This document shows, piece by piece, positions 33,158-42,991 of a DNA stretch of 64,000 nucleotides. The stretch comes from Candidimonas sp. SYP-B2681. GTDB taxonomy: Bacteria; Pseudomonadota; Gammaproteobacteria; Burkholderiales; Burkholderiaceae_B. Under the pieces are notes generated by a model. The model searched no databases. It worked only from the letters and a program-made list of their open reading frames with translations, and was not told the origin of the DNA. Both the position numbers and the translations under genes were made by a program. The stretch is taken from contig NZ_RYDV01000001.1 in NCBI RefSeq assembly GCF_003971065.1, positions 1 through 64,000 of the forward strand. Reading direction: 5' to 3'. The stretch's first letter is position 1. The number at the start of each line of letters is the position of its first letter.

Positions 33158-35449
33158 TCATTCCTTCTTCTTTTCAAGCTCTTGGATGTCCCCCGCCTCC
33201 TTCGGCACGGCGCCGTGCTGGTCGGAAAGCGGTATCGACGGGGTGAGTACGGATTTGGTAGCCGTCTCGGTGGAGTGGATGAGGAACGCAAGGTGGGCCT
33301 CGTATCGCTCCAGCACATCGTCAATTACCTGCTGTTTCGTCAGGCCCATGAGGTCATAGCCGCCCGAACCGGTCTGCGTAAATACCTCGAGACGGTAGTA
33401 GATGTCGGTCTCGCGCGTCATCCGGCCACTGAACATCGGCACCGGCGCCTCGACGATGGCGACCTGGTAGTGGAAGTCGCGGAACGTGTCCATCGACACC
33501 CGCAGCAGCGGCTCCTCGATGCCGCTCGCATTGGTCATGGTGCCGCGTTCGACCTGGTACCCCTGCTTACGGAACTCGGCGGCAACGTCGTCGAGAGCCG
33601 GCCGCACTGTGCGGTCGAGAAACTGGGTGACCTGCCGCAACGTTGGGAACGCGCGCATCTGTTCAAGCCGCTGCTTCCACGACCGCTCCGGCACGAGGCC
33701 CCCGATTGGCGCGATGGACCGCTTGTGCAGAACCTGGCCCTCGCGCTCGGCCCGCTCCATCCGCAGCACCTTATAGAAGGAGGCCATCACAAGGTAGGCG
33801 ATAATGGTTACCGGTAAGGCGAAAATAAGCGTGGCGTACTCCATCGTCGTCACGCCACCCGAGATCAGCATCGCCACGGTGAGCACTGCCGTGAGCACCG
33901 CCCAGAAGATGCGCAGCCATTTCGGCCCGTCGTGAGATGGCTCCGGGATAGAGGCCGAGAAATTGGACATCACCATCGCACCAGAGTTCGCGCTTGTAAG
34001 GTAGAACAGCAATCCAGAGAGCGTCGCCAGCGCGATGAGGAACATGGCTCCTGGGAACATCGCCAGCAGCGCGTACCAACCCCGCTCGGGGCTTTCGATC
34101 GCAAGCTCGGCGAAAGCCGTGTTGCCAAGCAGTACGTGGTACAGGGCCGAATTGCCGAACAGCGAGACGATGATGAAGTCGCACAGCACCGGGGCGGTGA
34201 TCGCCGCAATGACAAATTCCCGCAGTGTGCGCCCGCGGGAAATGCGGGCCAGAAAGACCCCGACGAAGGGGCCCCAGGCGAGCCAGAACGCCCAAAAGAA
34301 CAGCGTCCATCCACCCATCCACTCGGGGCCGTCGGCCTCATAGGCGAAGGTTTGCAACGTGCGTGCGGGAAGCGTGACAAAGAACCGGCCGATATTCTCG
34401 GTGAGCGCGTTCAATAGGAAGGCTGTCTGGCCGGTGAAGAGGATGTACACCATCATCGCTACGGCGCTCCAGAGGTTCAGCTCGGAGATCCAGCGGATGC
34501 CGCGGTCGACGCCGGACGTGGTGGCCGCGATAGTCAAGAGCACTGCACCCATGACAAGTGCGATCTGCAGCGCGAGTCCCTCCTGAAGGCCGAAGATCAG
34601 CGAGAAGCCGACGCCCAGCAGTACGACGCCAATGCCCATCGACGTGGCGACGCCGAACACAGTGCCCACCAGCGCGATGATGCTGATGCCATCACCTAAG
34701 GGGCCGCGCACGCGCTTGCCGAGCAGCGGGTAGAGCGCTGCTCGGATTGACAGGGGCATGCCCCAGCGATAGGCGAAGTAGCCCATCGCCATACCCAGCA
34801 GCGCATATACCGCCCAGCCAGCGATGCCGTAGTGAAACATCGTCCAGACGACCGCGTCCTGCATCGCATTGGCTGTGCCGCCTTCGCCGGAGGGCGGGTA
34901 CAGGTACTGCGCGACGGGGCCGGTGACCGAATAAAAGAGCATGTCGATTCCGACACCTGCGGCAAACAGCATTGCGACCCAGGTGGTGAGCTTGTACTGC
35001 GGCCGCGAGTGGTCGGGACCAAGGCGCACGTCGCCTTCCTTGGAAAACGCAACCCAAAGCACGAACCCCACGACAAGTGTCATGGTGAGCACGTAGTACC
35101 AACCGAGATTCGTCGCGATCCAGTCGACCGCCATCTTCATCGTCGTGCGCGCCTCATCAGGCACAACAATCGCCCAGATCGAGAACGCGAGGACCAGCAG
35201 CGACGAAATCAACAGAACGCCCCAGTTGATGCGCGCCCTGCGGTGCTCGAGCAGCTCGTGGGGACCCTTGCTAAGGTCGCTGCGCGACACTGGCGCCTCG
35301 TCGTCGGTGGGGCGCTCATGCCGGCGCTCCGTACCGCCGAAGCGGCTGCGCTCAAGTGGCGGATGCGCTTGGCCCGCCTGGGGGTTGGAAGCTTGCTTGC
35401 TCGGCTGAGCGGCTTCAGGGCGGTCGGCGTCGGATGGCTTAATTGGCAT
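33158..35449 (-). CDS. BCCT-family (betaine/choline/carnitine) transporter
   Basis: 763 aa from ATG 35449, with GGAGTAAACCC before it; longer readings overlap the preceding gene. Residues about 1-75 are a charged cytosolic extension; twelve membrane segments follow. BCCT phrases: GVGIDMLFYSVTGPVAQYLYPP, WTMFHYGIAGWAVYALLGMAMGYFAYR, and FWAFWLAWGPFVGVFLARISRGRTLREF. A long C-terminal cytosolic domain of roughly 180 residues, as in BetT and BetP, fits osmotic sensing. Imports a quaternary-ammonium solute with Na+ or H+. Base composition is GC-richer than the neighbourhood. Last gene on this strand after the efflux operon. Confidence 0.9.
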   Translation of the reverse strand: MPIKPSDADRPEAAQPSKQASNPQAGQAHPPLERSRFGGTERRHERPTDDEAPVSRSDLSKGPHELLEHRRARINWGVLLISSLLVLAFSIWAIVVPDEARTTMKMAVDWIATNLGWYYVLTMTLVVGFVLWVAFSKEGDVRLGPDHSRPQYKLTTWVAMLFAAGVGIDMLFYSVTGPVAQYLYPPSGEGGTANAMQDAVVWTMFHYGIAGWAVYALLGMAMGYFAYRWGMPLSIRAALYPLLGKRVRGPLGDGISIIALVGTVFGVATSMGIGVVLLGVGFSLIFGLQEGLALQIALVMGAVLLTIAATTSGVDRGIRWISELNLWSAVAMMVYILFTGQTAFLLNALTENIGRFFVTLPARTLQTFAYEADGPEWMGGWTLFFWAFWLAWGPFVGVFLARISRGRTLREFVIAAITAPVLCDFIIVSLFGNSALYHVLLGNTAFAELAIESPERGWYALLAMFPGAMFLIALATLSGLLFYLTSANSGAMVMSNFSASIPEPSHDGPKWLRIFWAVLTAVLTVAMLISGGVTTMEYATLIFALPVTIIAYLVMASFYKVLRMERAEREGQVLHKRSIAPIGGLVPERSWKQRLEQMRAFPTLRQVTQFLDRTVRPALDDVAAEFRKQGYQVERGTMTNASGIEEPLLRVSMDTFRDFHYQVAIVEAPVPMFSGRMTRETDIYYRLEVFTQTGSGGYDLMGLTKQQVIDDVLERYEAHLAFLIHSTETATKSVLTPSIPLSDQHGAVPKEAGDIQELEKKKE

Positions 35450-35516
35450 GGGTTTACTCCTACCGGGGCGCGCCAGACGGCTTTCCGCTCTTAGCTCCGA
35501 CTCGCGAAGTCGTTTG

Positions 35517-36014
35517 TCAGACGGTGCGGATGAATAGTGCCCGCAGTTTGCTCCAAAAATCGCCGCCCAGCACAAAGAAGCTCGCGATAAGCATGATGTC
35601 GCCCAGGGCCTGAAGTTGCCACAGGTTGGGCCTGAAGCCGGGCAAGGTTTTATCGACGTAAGGCTCCAGCAATGCCGTCAGGATCGGCACGATGAACATC
35701 ACCAAGCCGATGGCGTGGCGCACCGGCCCGACTTTCTTGGCGGGCGCCAGCCGCTTCGCGTGGCCAAAGACGATGGCCTTGAGCTGCTGAAATCCCTCCT
35801 TGCCCATAATGGCGATGCAGGCGATCAGCAAGATCTTATTGGCGATGAACACGGTGGCGGTCAGGGCCGCAATGCGCGAGCCGGGCACGCCCATGGCGGC
35901 CCCAAATGGAATGAGCGCCCACAGCGCAAGCGCAAAGATGAAAAGTCCGATCCCGCATTTGAAGCGCCATCCCTTTGCGGGGACGGCTTCGGCTTGATTG
36001 TCTGATGATGACAT
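35517..36014 (-). CDS. Small integral membrane protein, transporter-suffix-like
   Basis: 165 aa with four hydrophobic segments: GIGLFIFALALWALIPFGAAMG, TATVFIANKILLIACIAIMGKEG, AIGLVMFIVPILTALLEPYV and LGDIMLIASFFVLGGDFW. The phrase IMGKEGFQQLKAIVFGH resembles the transporter-suffix domain sometimes fused to carriers. Only two bases after the DUF2955 gene, so it belongs to the efflux operon; it could also assist the BCCT carrier downstream. Function unknown. Confidence 0.7.
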   Translation of the reverse strand: MSSSDNQAEAVPAKGWRFKCGIGLFIFALALWALIPFGAAMGVPGSRIAALTATVFIANKILLIACIAIMGKEGFQQLKAIVFGHAKRLAPAKKVGPVRHAIGLVMFIVPILTALLEPYVDKTLPGFRPNLWQLQALGDIMLIASFFVLGGDFWSKLRALFIRTV

Positions 36015-36016
36015 GG

Positions 36017-37081
36017 TTAACTCCTCTTGAGTGGTCTAAACGGATGGCGGCGGAAAAATCTGGGTTTGCGTGGCGCTCGGGATTGCGGCTCGAGCAGGCG
36101 CAGCATCAGGCATGCATAAAGCGTGACGGCGATAAACAGCCCCATGCGCACCGCGAAGGCGGTGTAAACATCCTTGCCGGCGACGCTGTCCTGCACCGAT
36201 TGGCCAAGCAGGATGATGAGCGTCACCAGCGTGTTCAGCCAGAAGCTGGGCGGATGCCGAGTCGGACTCAGCCGATATAGCTTGCGTGCGCACAGCAGCC
36301 CGAACAGCAGCATCCACAGGAAGAACATCCACAGGTTCACGGACAATCTTAAGGCGAACCAAAAGACGATCGCCAGTGCGCCGCCCAGCAGTGTGGAGCC
36401 CAGCAATTCTCGCGCGGCGCCTTGCGCCGCGGTGATGCAGCTCTGCCGCCCCAGACTGACCGACTTCAGAATGATGGGCATGTAGCCTAACGGGTCGGTC
36501 AGCGCCAAAAGAAAGGCGGGCATCACGACCAGGGTGGCGCGAAACGCCATTCGGCTGGCCTCGGGCGCCGGCAAAACCGGGGAGGAAGGCGGCGCTGGAG
36601 CCCCTGCCGGCTCTGGAAACAGCCAGTGGCAGAAGCCCAGCACCAGGACGGCGACCAGCAATCCCTTGGTCAAGGCCTCTATCACCGTGACGGCCAGGCT
36701 GTAATCGACGGTCCCGGCCGCGGAAATCATGGTCAGGCCTATGATCAGGAACATGCACACCAAATTGTTGCCGCCGCGCAGGCCGAAGCGAAAGGCAAGG
36801 AAGAGGCCCAGGCCGATCAGCAGTATGCCGCTGAACGCGTAGTGGCGCAGCATAGGGCTTAGGAATAGGCCGCTTGCCGTAGTGAATACGAGGACCAGCG
36901 TCAGGCCCAGTCCGGCTTTTAAGGAGAGGGGGCGATTCATCGAGGCAAGCATCAGCACGCCGAGCACTGGCGTGACCATGGAAATCGGGAGGTCCAGGCC
37001 GAAACCGACCGCCAGGCAGAGCGCGGTGCCGACGCCAAGTCGAAGTGCACGCTGGCCGCGAGGATCGGAATTAGCGGGCAT
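36017..37081 (-). CDS. DUF2955 inner-membrane protein of efflux operon (FUSC/AaeB-like)
   Basis: 354 aa from ATG 37081, five bases after the HlyD-gene stop; the longer frame would read back through that gene. About ten hydrophobic segments in two halves, with ALRLGVGTALCLAVGFGLDLPISMVTPVLGVLML at the start and the second half beginning MAFRATLVVMPAFLLAL. The DUF2955/aromatic-acid-exporter style fits AaeB-like pumps. Works with the HlyD and NodT genes just upstream as a three-part exporter. Confidence 0.85.
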   Translation of the reverse strand: MPANSDPRGQRALRLGVGTALCLAVGFGLDLPISMVTPVLGVLMLASMNRPLSLKAGLGLTLVLVFTTASGLFLSPMLRHYAFSGILLIGLGLFLAFRFGLRGGNNLVCMFLIIGLTMISAAGTVDYSLAVTVIEALTKGLLVAVLVLGFCHWLFPEPAGAPAPPSSPVLPAPEASRMAFRATLVVMPAFLLALTDPLGYMPIILKSVSLGRQSCITAAQGAARELLGSTLLGGALAIVFWFALRLSVNLWMFFLWMLLFGLLCARKLYRLSPTRHPPSFWLNTLVTLIILLGQSVQDSVAGKDVYTAFAVRMGLFIAVTLYACLMLRLLEPQSRAPRKPRFFRRHPFRPLKRS

Positions 37082-37086
37082 AAGCG

Positions 37087-38226
37087 TCAGTAGGCATAGG
37101 AAAACCAACTCATCAGGCGCAAGTACAGGCGGCCGAGGGGATTGAGCGGATTGCCGGGGGTAGGGAACGCCATGACTTCCGCCTGGCCGCCCACCCGCAC
37201 GCCGCGCAAGGTGGGCAGTTCCCCCGGATTGATTTCGACAACAACCGGAAAGCGTTGGGCCGGACGCAGCCAATCGCGGCTGTTCTGTACCGTTGGCAGG
37301 CTGCCGGGGGGCGAAGGGGGGCCGACATTGACGCCATATCCTACGCTACGCACGCGGCCCTCAAATACTTTTCCTGGCAGCGTATCCAGGACGATTTCCA
37401 CCGCTGTGCCAGGTTCGACATGGCCAAGATTGTTTTCCGTCATCTCCGCGCTGATCCAGATGTCATGGATGGTGATTAGCGTCATGACCGGGTTGCCAGC
37501 AGCGGCGAACTGGCCGGCATCGGTGCGCAGGTCGGTAATAAGGCCGGCCGAGCGGGCGCGCACTTGCGTGTTGGCCAAGTCCAGTTCGGCCTTCGCCACG
37601 GCGGAGGCGGCGCTGCGCAGCTTGGCGTTGTCGTCCTCGTTGCCGCCTTCCTGTTCACGCGCCCGCTGCACCTCCGCCCGGGCCGCGGCAACCTGACTCA
37701 CGGCCTGTGCCAGGTTGGCCCGCGCGATCTCCAGCCGGCGCAGCGAAATCGTACCGCGGTCCTCGCGGTACAGGCGCTCGAGCCGGCTGCTGTCCTGACG
37801 TGCCCTCACTTCGTTGGCTTGCGCGGCGCGCAATGACGCCTGCGCCGAATCGATGCCGGCCGTGCTGGCCCCGATCTGCCGGCGCGTTGCGTCCAGGTCT
37901 GCGCGGGCACGGTCGAGTGCGATACGGTATTGTTCGGGGTCAACTTCGAACAGGACCTCGTCGGCCTGGACGATCTGATTGTTGCGCACGTGCACCTTGG
38001 TCACGCGGCCCGACACCTCCGAGGCTACGGGCACGACAAAGGCCTGCACCCGCGCCTGCTGGGTGTAGGGCGTGAATCGGTCGGCCAGCAGATACCAGAC
38101 AAGGCTCAGCACGATCAGCAGAACAACCCACTTGACCCCCTTCTTTGCGGGATCGGCGACAGGCGGTGGCGGTGGCGGTGGCGGGGGCGGCGCAGGTTCG
38201 GTGTGGGGGCGCGGGGTGTCAGTCAT
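37087..38226 (-). CDS. HlyD/EmrA-family membrane fusion protein
   Basis: 379 aa. N-terminal polyproline run (residues 12-22), one membrane span (WVVLLIVLSLVWYLLA, about residues 33-48), then biotinyl-lipoyl strand VVPVASEVSGRVTKVHVRNNQIVQADEVLFEVDPEQY, a long alpha-hairpin (residues 95-205), and the second lipoyl half ARSAGLITDLRTDAGQFAAAGNPVMTLI. Spans the periplasm to link the DUF2955 pump with the outer-membrane channel. Starts inside the end of the NodT gene (8-bp overlap). Confidence 0.93.
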   Translation of the reverse strand: MTDTPRPHTEPAPPPPPPPPPPVADPAKKGVKWVVLLIVLSLVWYLLADRFTPYTQQARVQAFVVPVASEVSGRVTKVHVRNNQIVQADEVLFEVDPEQYRIALDRARADLDATRRQIGASTAGIDSAQASLRAAQANEVRARQDSSRLERLYREDRGTISLRRLEIARANLAQAVSQVAAARAEVQRAREQEGGNEDDNAKLRSAASAVAKAELDLANTQVRARSAGLITDLRTDAGQFAAAGNPVMTLITIHDIWISAEMTENNLGHVEPGTAVEIVLDTLPGKVFEGRVRSVGYGVNVGPPSPPGSLPTVQNSRDWLRPAQRFPVVVEINPGELPTLRGVRVGGQAEVMAFPTPGNPLNPLGRLYLRLMSWFSYAY

Positions 38227-39775
38227 CGGATCGCAGTTTTTGTACGGGGAGGTTGGTCGCCGAAGGATGGTTAGCCTCCGACAATAGGTTGCCCCAGTCG
38301 GTGCGCTGCCGCATCTGATCGAGGGTGGCGGGGTCTAGCGGCGGCTGCTCGCTATCCCAGCCGCCGCCCAGCGCCTTGTACAAGGCAATCAGGTCGCTCA
38401 CGGCAGCGCCGCGGTTCACCACGTAGGCGTCCTGTTGGGCTGCCAAGGCGCGTTGGGCGTCGAGCACGCGCTGGAAGTCGGAATAGCCCTCGCGATAGAG
38501 CGCGTTGGCCAGCGTCAGTGACCGTCCAGCCGCCTGAGCCGAGTCATGCAGGATGCCGTCGCGCTCCAGGGCCTTGATCAGGCCGCTGGCCGCATCGTCG
38601 GCCTCACGCGCCGCCTGGCGCACGTCGTCTTGGTAGGCGACGATCAGTTGCTGTAGCCGGGCGTCTTGCACCCGCACGTTGTTTTTCAGACGGCCGTAGT
38701 CGAACACGTTCCAGCTCAGGCTGGCGCCGCCCAGCAGCGCCAGGCCGCCAGCCGTGCCCGCCAACGATGTGGCGGACCACACAATGCTGCCCAGCAGGGT
38801 TAGCGACGGATAGAGATCCGCCTGGGCCACGCCGACCAGTGCTGACTGCGCCGCGATGCGTAGTTCCGCGCTGCGGATGTCGGGGCGGCGAAGAAGTAAG
38901 TTGGCGGGCACGTCTTGCAGGACCGCACGATCGATCAGGGGAAGGACCGCCACTTTTGCGGCCAGCTCCGGCATTTCCGGCATGGGGCCGGGCGGCCGGC
39001 CGATCAAAATGGCCAGCGCGTTGCGCGTTCGCATGATCTGGCTTTCAAACTCGGGGATACTGCTCAGGGTGCTCAGATACTGCGTCCTTGCCTGTTGCAG
39101 GTCGAGTTCGTCGGTTTCGCCGCTCTTGAATAGCCGCTCCGTGATCTCGTAGCTGCGCTTCTGGATCACGGCGTTGTCGCGGGCGATGCGCAGCCGCGCC
39201 TCAGTCGTGCGCAGGGAGAAGTAGCTCTCGGCCACCTGGGCATGCAGTAGCACCAGCACATCTTCCCGGTTGGCCCGAGCGGCGAAATATAACGCATCCG
39301 CCGACTCGATGGCGCGGCTGAAACGCCCCCAGAAATCGAGCTCCCAACCGACATCAAACCCCGCGCTGTACTGCCAGAAACTGCTCGGGCGCGGGTCCCC
39401 CTCGGCCGAGCGCGACGGTCGGTGCTGATAAAGCGAATCGGCGCTAATCAGTTGGGCTTGCGGGTAGCGGCCACTCCTGGCGATGCCTAGCTGCGCGCGG
39501 GCCTCCATGATTTGCAAGCCTGCAATCTTCAGGCCTGCGTTGTGCTCATCGGCCTGGGCAATCAGAAATTCAAGGACTGAATCATCAAAGATCTGCCACC
39601 ACTGTCGGGAATCCGGTTGAAGACGCGCTTGAGTGGCTTGCTGGAGCGCCGGTGTGCTCCATTGCCCGGCCCATGCCTCGCGCTGAGGCTCGAAGTCGGG
39701 GCCGAGTTGAACGCAACCGCTAAGGCAGAGGGTACCGATCAGCAGCAGCCAATTCGAACTAGTTAGCGGCGGCAT
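38219..39775 (-). CDS. NodT-family outer-membrane efflux lipoprotein (TolC-like)
   Basis: 518 aa from ATG 39775. Lipoprotein signal peptide with lipobox LSGC at residues 18-21 (MPPLTSSNWLLLIGTLCLSGC). Two outer-membrane-efflux repeats follow, with VGWELDFWGRFSRAIESADA as the NodT hallmark and SWNVFDYGRLKNNVRVQDARLQQL in the second half. Leads the three-gene efflux set with HlyD and DUF2955 proteins. Export of toxic aromatics or drugs is likely; the exact cargo is unknown. Confidence 0.93.
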   Translation of the reverse strand: MPPLTSSNWLLLIGTLCLSGCVQLGPDFEPQREAWAGQWSTPALQQATQARLQPDSRQWWQIFDDSVLEFLIAQADEHNAGLKIAGLQIMEARAQLGIARSGRYPQAQLISADSLYQHRPSRSAEGDPRPSSFWQYSAGFDVGWELDFWGRFSRAIESADALYFAARANREDVLVLLHAQVAESYFSLRTTEARLRIARDNAVIQKRSYEITERLFKSGETDELDLQQARTQYLSTLSSIPEFESQIMRTRNALAILIGRPPGPMPEMPELAAKVAVLPLIDRAVLQDVPANLLLRRPDIRSAELRIAAQSALVGVAQADLYPSLTLLGSIVWSATSLAGTAGGLALLGGASLSWNVFDYGRLKNNVRVQDARLQQLIVAYQDDVRQAAREADDAASGLIKALERDGILHDSAQAAGRSLTLANALYREGYSDFQRVLDAQRALAAQQDAYVVNRGAAVSDLIALYKALGGGWDSEQPPLDPATLDQMRQRTDWGNLLSEANHPSATNLPVQKLRSDD

Positions 39776-40584
39776 GGGACACCAAGTTGGTCCAGAGCCG
39801 CAGCGCAACGATACACGCCGGAGCCCACTGAGGCTGGGTGCGCAGCGCAGCTGAGGGTAGGCCCGGCACCGAGCCTTTCCACCATTCCTGCTGGTTCCAC
39901 AAGCGTGGGGCGGTCATGATCTAAAGGTACCTTTTCGCTTTCGCGAGATCCTATCGATTGCATGTTCTCAGCATTCGAATAAATTCTAGCGACCTTTTAC
40001 TCTTTCTCGCAAGCGAAACATATTTGAGAACGCCTGAGGCGGGGCCTGACGGCTTCCAGGTCGTCACCATCCATGGCGGGCCGTTTGCCAGATCGGTTAA
40101 TCGTTAGTGATGAGGGCTTGGCCGTTCAGGACAGGCATCGGGGCAGCGGGGTTAACCCGAGCGCAAGGGCTTTACTCTTGACCGCAGCAACGATTCTTTC
40201 TATTGTTAAAAGCAGGGGCCGGCAAACAGCCGGCCCCGCCGCATTACGGTTTTACATGCCCGGCAGGTATAGCGCCTTTCTAACGGCTCCTCGTCGCTTT
40301 CTGGTGCCTGCATCTCTTTCAGCTTCATAAACGCATGAGGCCTCTTGGGTAACGCGGCCGCAAGAAACGCCTTGCACGGCAGACAAAGCGATACGGAACA
40401 TGTGGGTTTTATAACTCAACGGTAGCCCTTGCTTTGCTGCACGGCCATCCGACATTTGGGCCAGCTATTAAGGTTCCGCTCTGCACCTAAACCATTGTGC
40501 TTAATGAATCTTATGGGCATAGGCTTGCATCAACCCCGAGTAAACTGGGGACCTTATTGATACTGAGCAAAGAGGGCTGGCGGC
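39776..40584. other. 809-bp stretch with little coding evidence
   Basis: Contains the promoter of the efflux operon at its left end. The hairpin at 40215-40237 (GGGGCCGGC, AAACA, GCCGGCCCC) is strong and, read on the minus strand, is followed by TGCTTTT, so it could end a transcript from a minus-strand frame at 40252-40455 (67 aa, basic, no family, weak ribosome site). I do not call that frame a gene. Nothing else seen. Confidence 0.5.
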
Positions 40585-41028
40585 ATGACGAGCATCGAGA
40601 AGACTAAAAAAGCGATTCTGGAGTTTATGCTTGAAGGCTGGTCTCGAGAGGGATACGTTTTCAACGCCACTGCGTTCTATTTGCGCAAAATGAACGATTG
40701 GTCTCGGCAAGAGTTGGACGCTATGGAGGCGGCGGCTGACGGGCTTGTTAAGGATGGACTTTTTGAGAAGGAACAAAATCATTATTATTTAACCGCTGCC
40801 GGTTATGCGCGCCTATACGAGCGCAGCGAAATCAAAACCGAACGTGCTTGCGCGGTCCAGAAGCTGCATGCTCTGCCGGATTCGTCGGCTGATAACGCTT
40901 ATGCCGACAATAGCGCTCCGGACAGCGCGGTGGTTTCCGGTAATCATCCAGTAACGGTGCGGCCCAGCGATTATTCCGACGCATCGATGCAGCCCGCGAC
41001 GTTTCAATTACTACCTGATCCTCGCTAA
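40585..41028 (+). CDS. Hypothetical protein with winged-helix-like start, 147 aa
   Basis: Residues 1-75 look helical with a wing-like end (IEKTKKAILEFMLEGWSR, then DGLVKDGLFEKEQNHYYLTAAGYARLYER), the shape of a small winged-helix DNA-binding or scaffold domain. Residues 90-147 are polar and low-complexity. No family recognised. Followed by a strong hairpin shared with the convergent tRNA gene. Confidence 0.6.
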   Translation: MTSIEKTKKAILEFMLEGWSREGYVFNATAFYLRKMNDWSRQELDAMEAAADGLVKDGLFEKEQNHYYLTAAGYARLYERSEIKTERACAVQKLHALPDSSADNAYADNSAPDSAVVSGNHPVTVRPSDYSDASMQPATFQLLPDPR

Positions 41029-41071
41029 ACCTAACGCCATTGCCTGCTTGGTAAGGGTCAAAAGCAATAAA

Positions 41072-41104
41072 AAAGCCCTGATTCTCTAAAGAAGTCAGGG
41101 CTTT
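41072..41104 (-). terminator. Intrinsic terminator after tRNA-Thr
   Basis: AAAGCCCTGA and TCAGGGCTTT form a 10-bp stem. Read on the minus strand it ends in TTTTTTATT, a canonical terminator 32 bp beyond the tRNA-Thr 3' end; it can also stop the plus-strand 147-aa gene transcript. Confidence 0.85.
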
Positions 41105-41136
41105 AATATAACTGTTGGTCCACCTTTAACCAGTAG

Positions 41137-41212
41137 TGGTGCCGATGAGAGGAGTCGAACCCCCGACCTTCTCATTACGAATGAGCTGCTCTACCAACTG
41201 AGCTACATCGGC
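41137..41212 (-). tRNA. tRNA-Thr (anticodon CGU)
   Basis: 76-nt cloverleaf on the minus strand beginning GCCGATGTAGCTCAGTTGGT and ending TCGGCACCA, with the CCA encoded. The acceptor stem GCCGATG/CATCGGC is perfect, the D-arm reads AGCTCAGTTGGTAGAGC, the anticodon loop is TTCGTAA within CTCAT/ATGAG, and the T-arm has GGTTCGACTCC. Confidence 0.95.
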
Positions 41213-41398
41213 CTTCGGCATGAAAAAGGCGGCATTGCGCCCACCCTGTCCTGCCAAGCCCGATATTATACATATATCGTTCCAGGCGCATCCGCGCCTG
41301 AGTTACATCAATCTGTTATCCGGCGCATCGTTCTGCGGCTATAGTGAATGCTCGCTATTGATCGCCTTTTCCGCGAATCCATCAGATCGGGAGCATAT

Positions 41399-41773
41399 AT
41401 GAACATTATTGCGTGGCTGATGCTTATTGCGGCAGTCTTGCCTGTTGTGGCGGCAACGATATCCAAGGCCGGGGGCAAGGGCTTTGACAATAATGCGCCG
41501 CGCTCCTGGCTTGCCAACCAAGAGGGTTGGCGGGCACGCGCCAATGCCGCGCAGGCCAATCTATTTGAAGCGTTGCCGTTCTTTTACGCAGCGGTGTTGT
41601 TTGCTTTGTACAAAATGGTCGATCCCGGGCTGCTTGTCAGTTTGATGAGCGCCTGGATCGCATTGCGAGTGGTTTATTTGGTGGCTTATATAGCCGGCTA
41701 CGGCACGGCCCGTTCAGCGGTGTGGGCGCTGGCGCTAGCGGTGAATATTGGAATTTTGTTCACTACTGCGTAG
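41399..41773 (+). CDS. MAPEG-family membrane protein
   Basis: 124 aa from ATG 41399, preceded by CGGGAGCATAT; the longer frame precedes the first membrane span. Four hydrophobic segments. The MAPEG phrase RANAAQANLFEALPFFYAAVLFALYK carries the usual Arg-Ala-x-x-x-N and Glu residues. MAPEG proteins are small membrane enzymes related to eicosanoid and glutathione metabolism; bacterial members are mostly unassigned. Stands alone. Confidence 0.85.
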   Translation: MNIIAWLMLIAAVLPVVAATISKAGGKGFDNNAPRSWLANQEGWRARANAAQANLFEALPFFYAAVLFALYKMVDPGLLVSLMSAWIALRVVYLVAYIAGYGTARSAVWALALAVNIGILFTTA

Positions 41774-41834
41774 TTTGGTTAACGGCGCCATTCAAATCTT
41801 GTCTTGAAAAATCGGGCGCCCGCTTCCATTAGGT

Positions 41835-42896
41835 CTATTCTTCCTGATTCATTCGAATCGCTGAAGGGAAGAGATCCCAGCAAGCTATGAACAACGCAGC
41901 CACTAAAGGCCCAATGACAAAACCGTTCAAGCCGAATACTGCCAGGCCTCCGAGCGTCGAGATTAATATCACATAGTCCGGAATTTTTGTGTCCTTGCCC
42001 ACGAGCAGGGGGCGCAGCACATTATCGACCAGGCCAATCACCAGCACACCAAAAACGGTAAGGGTGACGCCCTCCCATGTGGCACCCGTGACCAGGAAAT
42101 AGATGGCGACAGGGACCCAGATTAGGGCGGCGCCGACCGCCGGTAGCAGGGACAGGAACGCCATTAAGACGCCCCACAGTAATGCCCCTTCAATTCCAAG
42201 AAACCAGAACATGAATCCGCCCAATGCCCCTTGGGTGAAGGCAACGACGATATTGCCTTTGACGGTGGCCCGGATCACGGTGGCGAACTTGCGGTACAGA
42301 TGCTGCTTGTGCTCTTCACTTAATGGGATCAGTTGTTTGCTTTGGCGTGCCAGGTGCGCGCCGTCACGCAGAAAGAAAAACAAAATGTAGAGCATCACGC
42401 CCATGCCGATCAGGAATTCAAAGGTGTTCTGACCGACGTTTACTGCTTGGGTTGCCAGAAATTTGCTGCCTTCCAGTGCCCCGGCAGAAAGTTTCTCTCG
42501 CAGGCTGAAAATGTCGCCCACGCCAAAGCGGTTCAGCACATCATGAACCGACGGCGGAAGGACACTAACGATTTGTTCAAAGTAATCGCCCAGGTTAAGT
42601 TCGCCGGAACTCATCCGCTTGTATATGACAGAGCCTTCCTGGACCAATGCGCCTGTAATAAGGATCATGGGAATGATGACAATCAGTATGATGATTAGCA
42701 GCGTACTTAACGCAGCAAGGTTGGGGCGTCCGCGCATTCTTCCGAGTAGCCGCCTATGCAGCGGGGTGAAAATAATGGCCAGAATGGCGCCCCAGAAGAT
42801 GGCGCCGTAGTAGGGCAGAAGGACCCAAAAAAAGGCCAGGGTGACCAGGACAAGCAATACAATAAAAGTGCGGAAATAGAGATTGGAGTTGTTCAT
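41835..42896 (-). CDS. AI-2E-family (PerM/TqsA-like) membrane protein
   Basis: 353 aa with about eight hydrophobic segments. Residues 10-80 hold three close spans (FIVLLVLVTLAFFWVLLPYYGAIFWGAILAIIF); the C-terminal part has FTQGALGGFMFWFLGIEGALLWGVLMAFLSLLPAVG and VIGLVDNVLRPLLVGKDTKIPDYVILISTLGGLAVFGLNGFVIGPL, the typical family end. Members act as exporters or sodium/proton antiporters; AI-2 transport itself is proven for few. Its neighbour at 42992 is a second, diverged member. Confidence 0.9.
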   Translation of the reverse strand: MNNSNLYFRTFIVLLVLVTLAFFWVLLPYYGAIFWGAILAIIFTPLHRRLLGRMRGRPNLAALSTLLIIILIVIIPMILITGALVQEGSVIYKRMSSGELNLGDYFEQIVSVLPPSVHDVLNRFGVGDIFSLREKLSAGALEGSKFLATQAVNVGQNTFEFLIGMGVMLYILFFFLRDGAHLARQSKQLIPLSEEHKQHLYRKFATVIRATVKGNIVVAFTQGALGGFMFWFLGIEGALLWGVLMAFLSLLPAVGAALIWVPVAIYFLVTGATWEGVTLTVFGVLVIGLVDNVLRPLLVGKDTKIPDYVILISTLGGLAVFGLNGFVIGPLVAALFIACWDLFPSAIRMNQEE

Positions 42897-42991
42897 CCAG
42901 GGTCCAGATTATCGTGGCAGGTTACGTCGACAATTGCCGCGTGGCGATGTCATCTTTAGAAAGCTAAGGCAAGACCGGCCTAGGCGAATTC

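Noticed and set aside
40252-40455. 67-aa minus-strand frame followed by a hairpin
   Set aside because: The hairpin is suggestive, but ribosome site and protein features are poor; left as a note in the intergenic entry.
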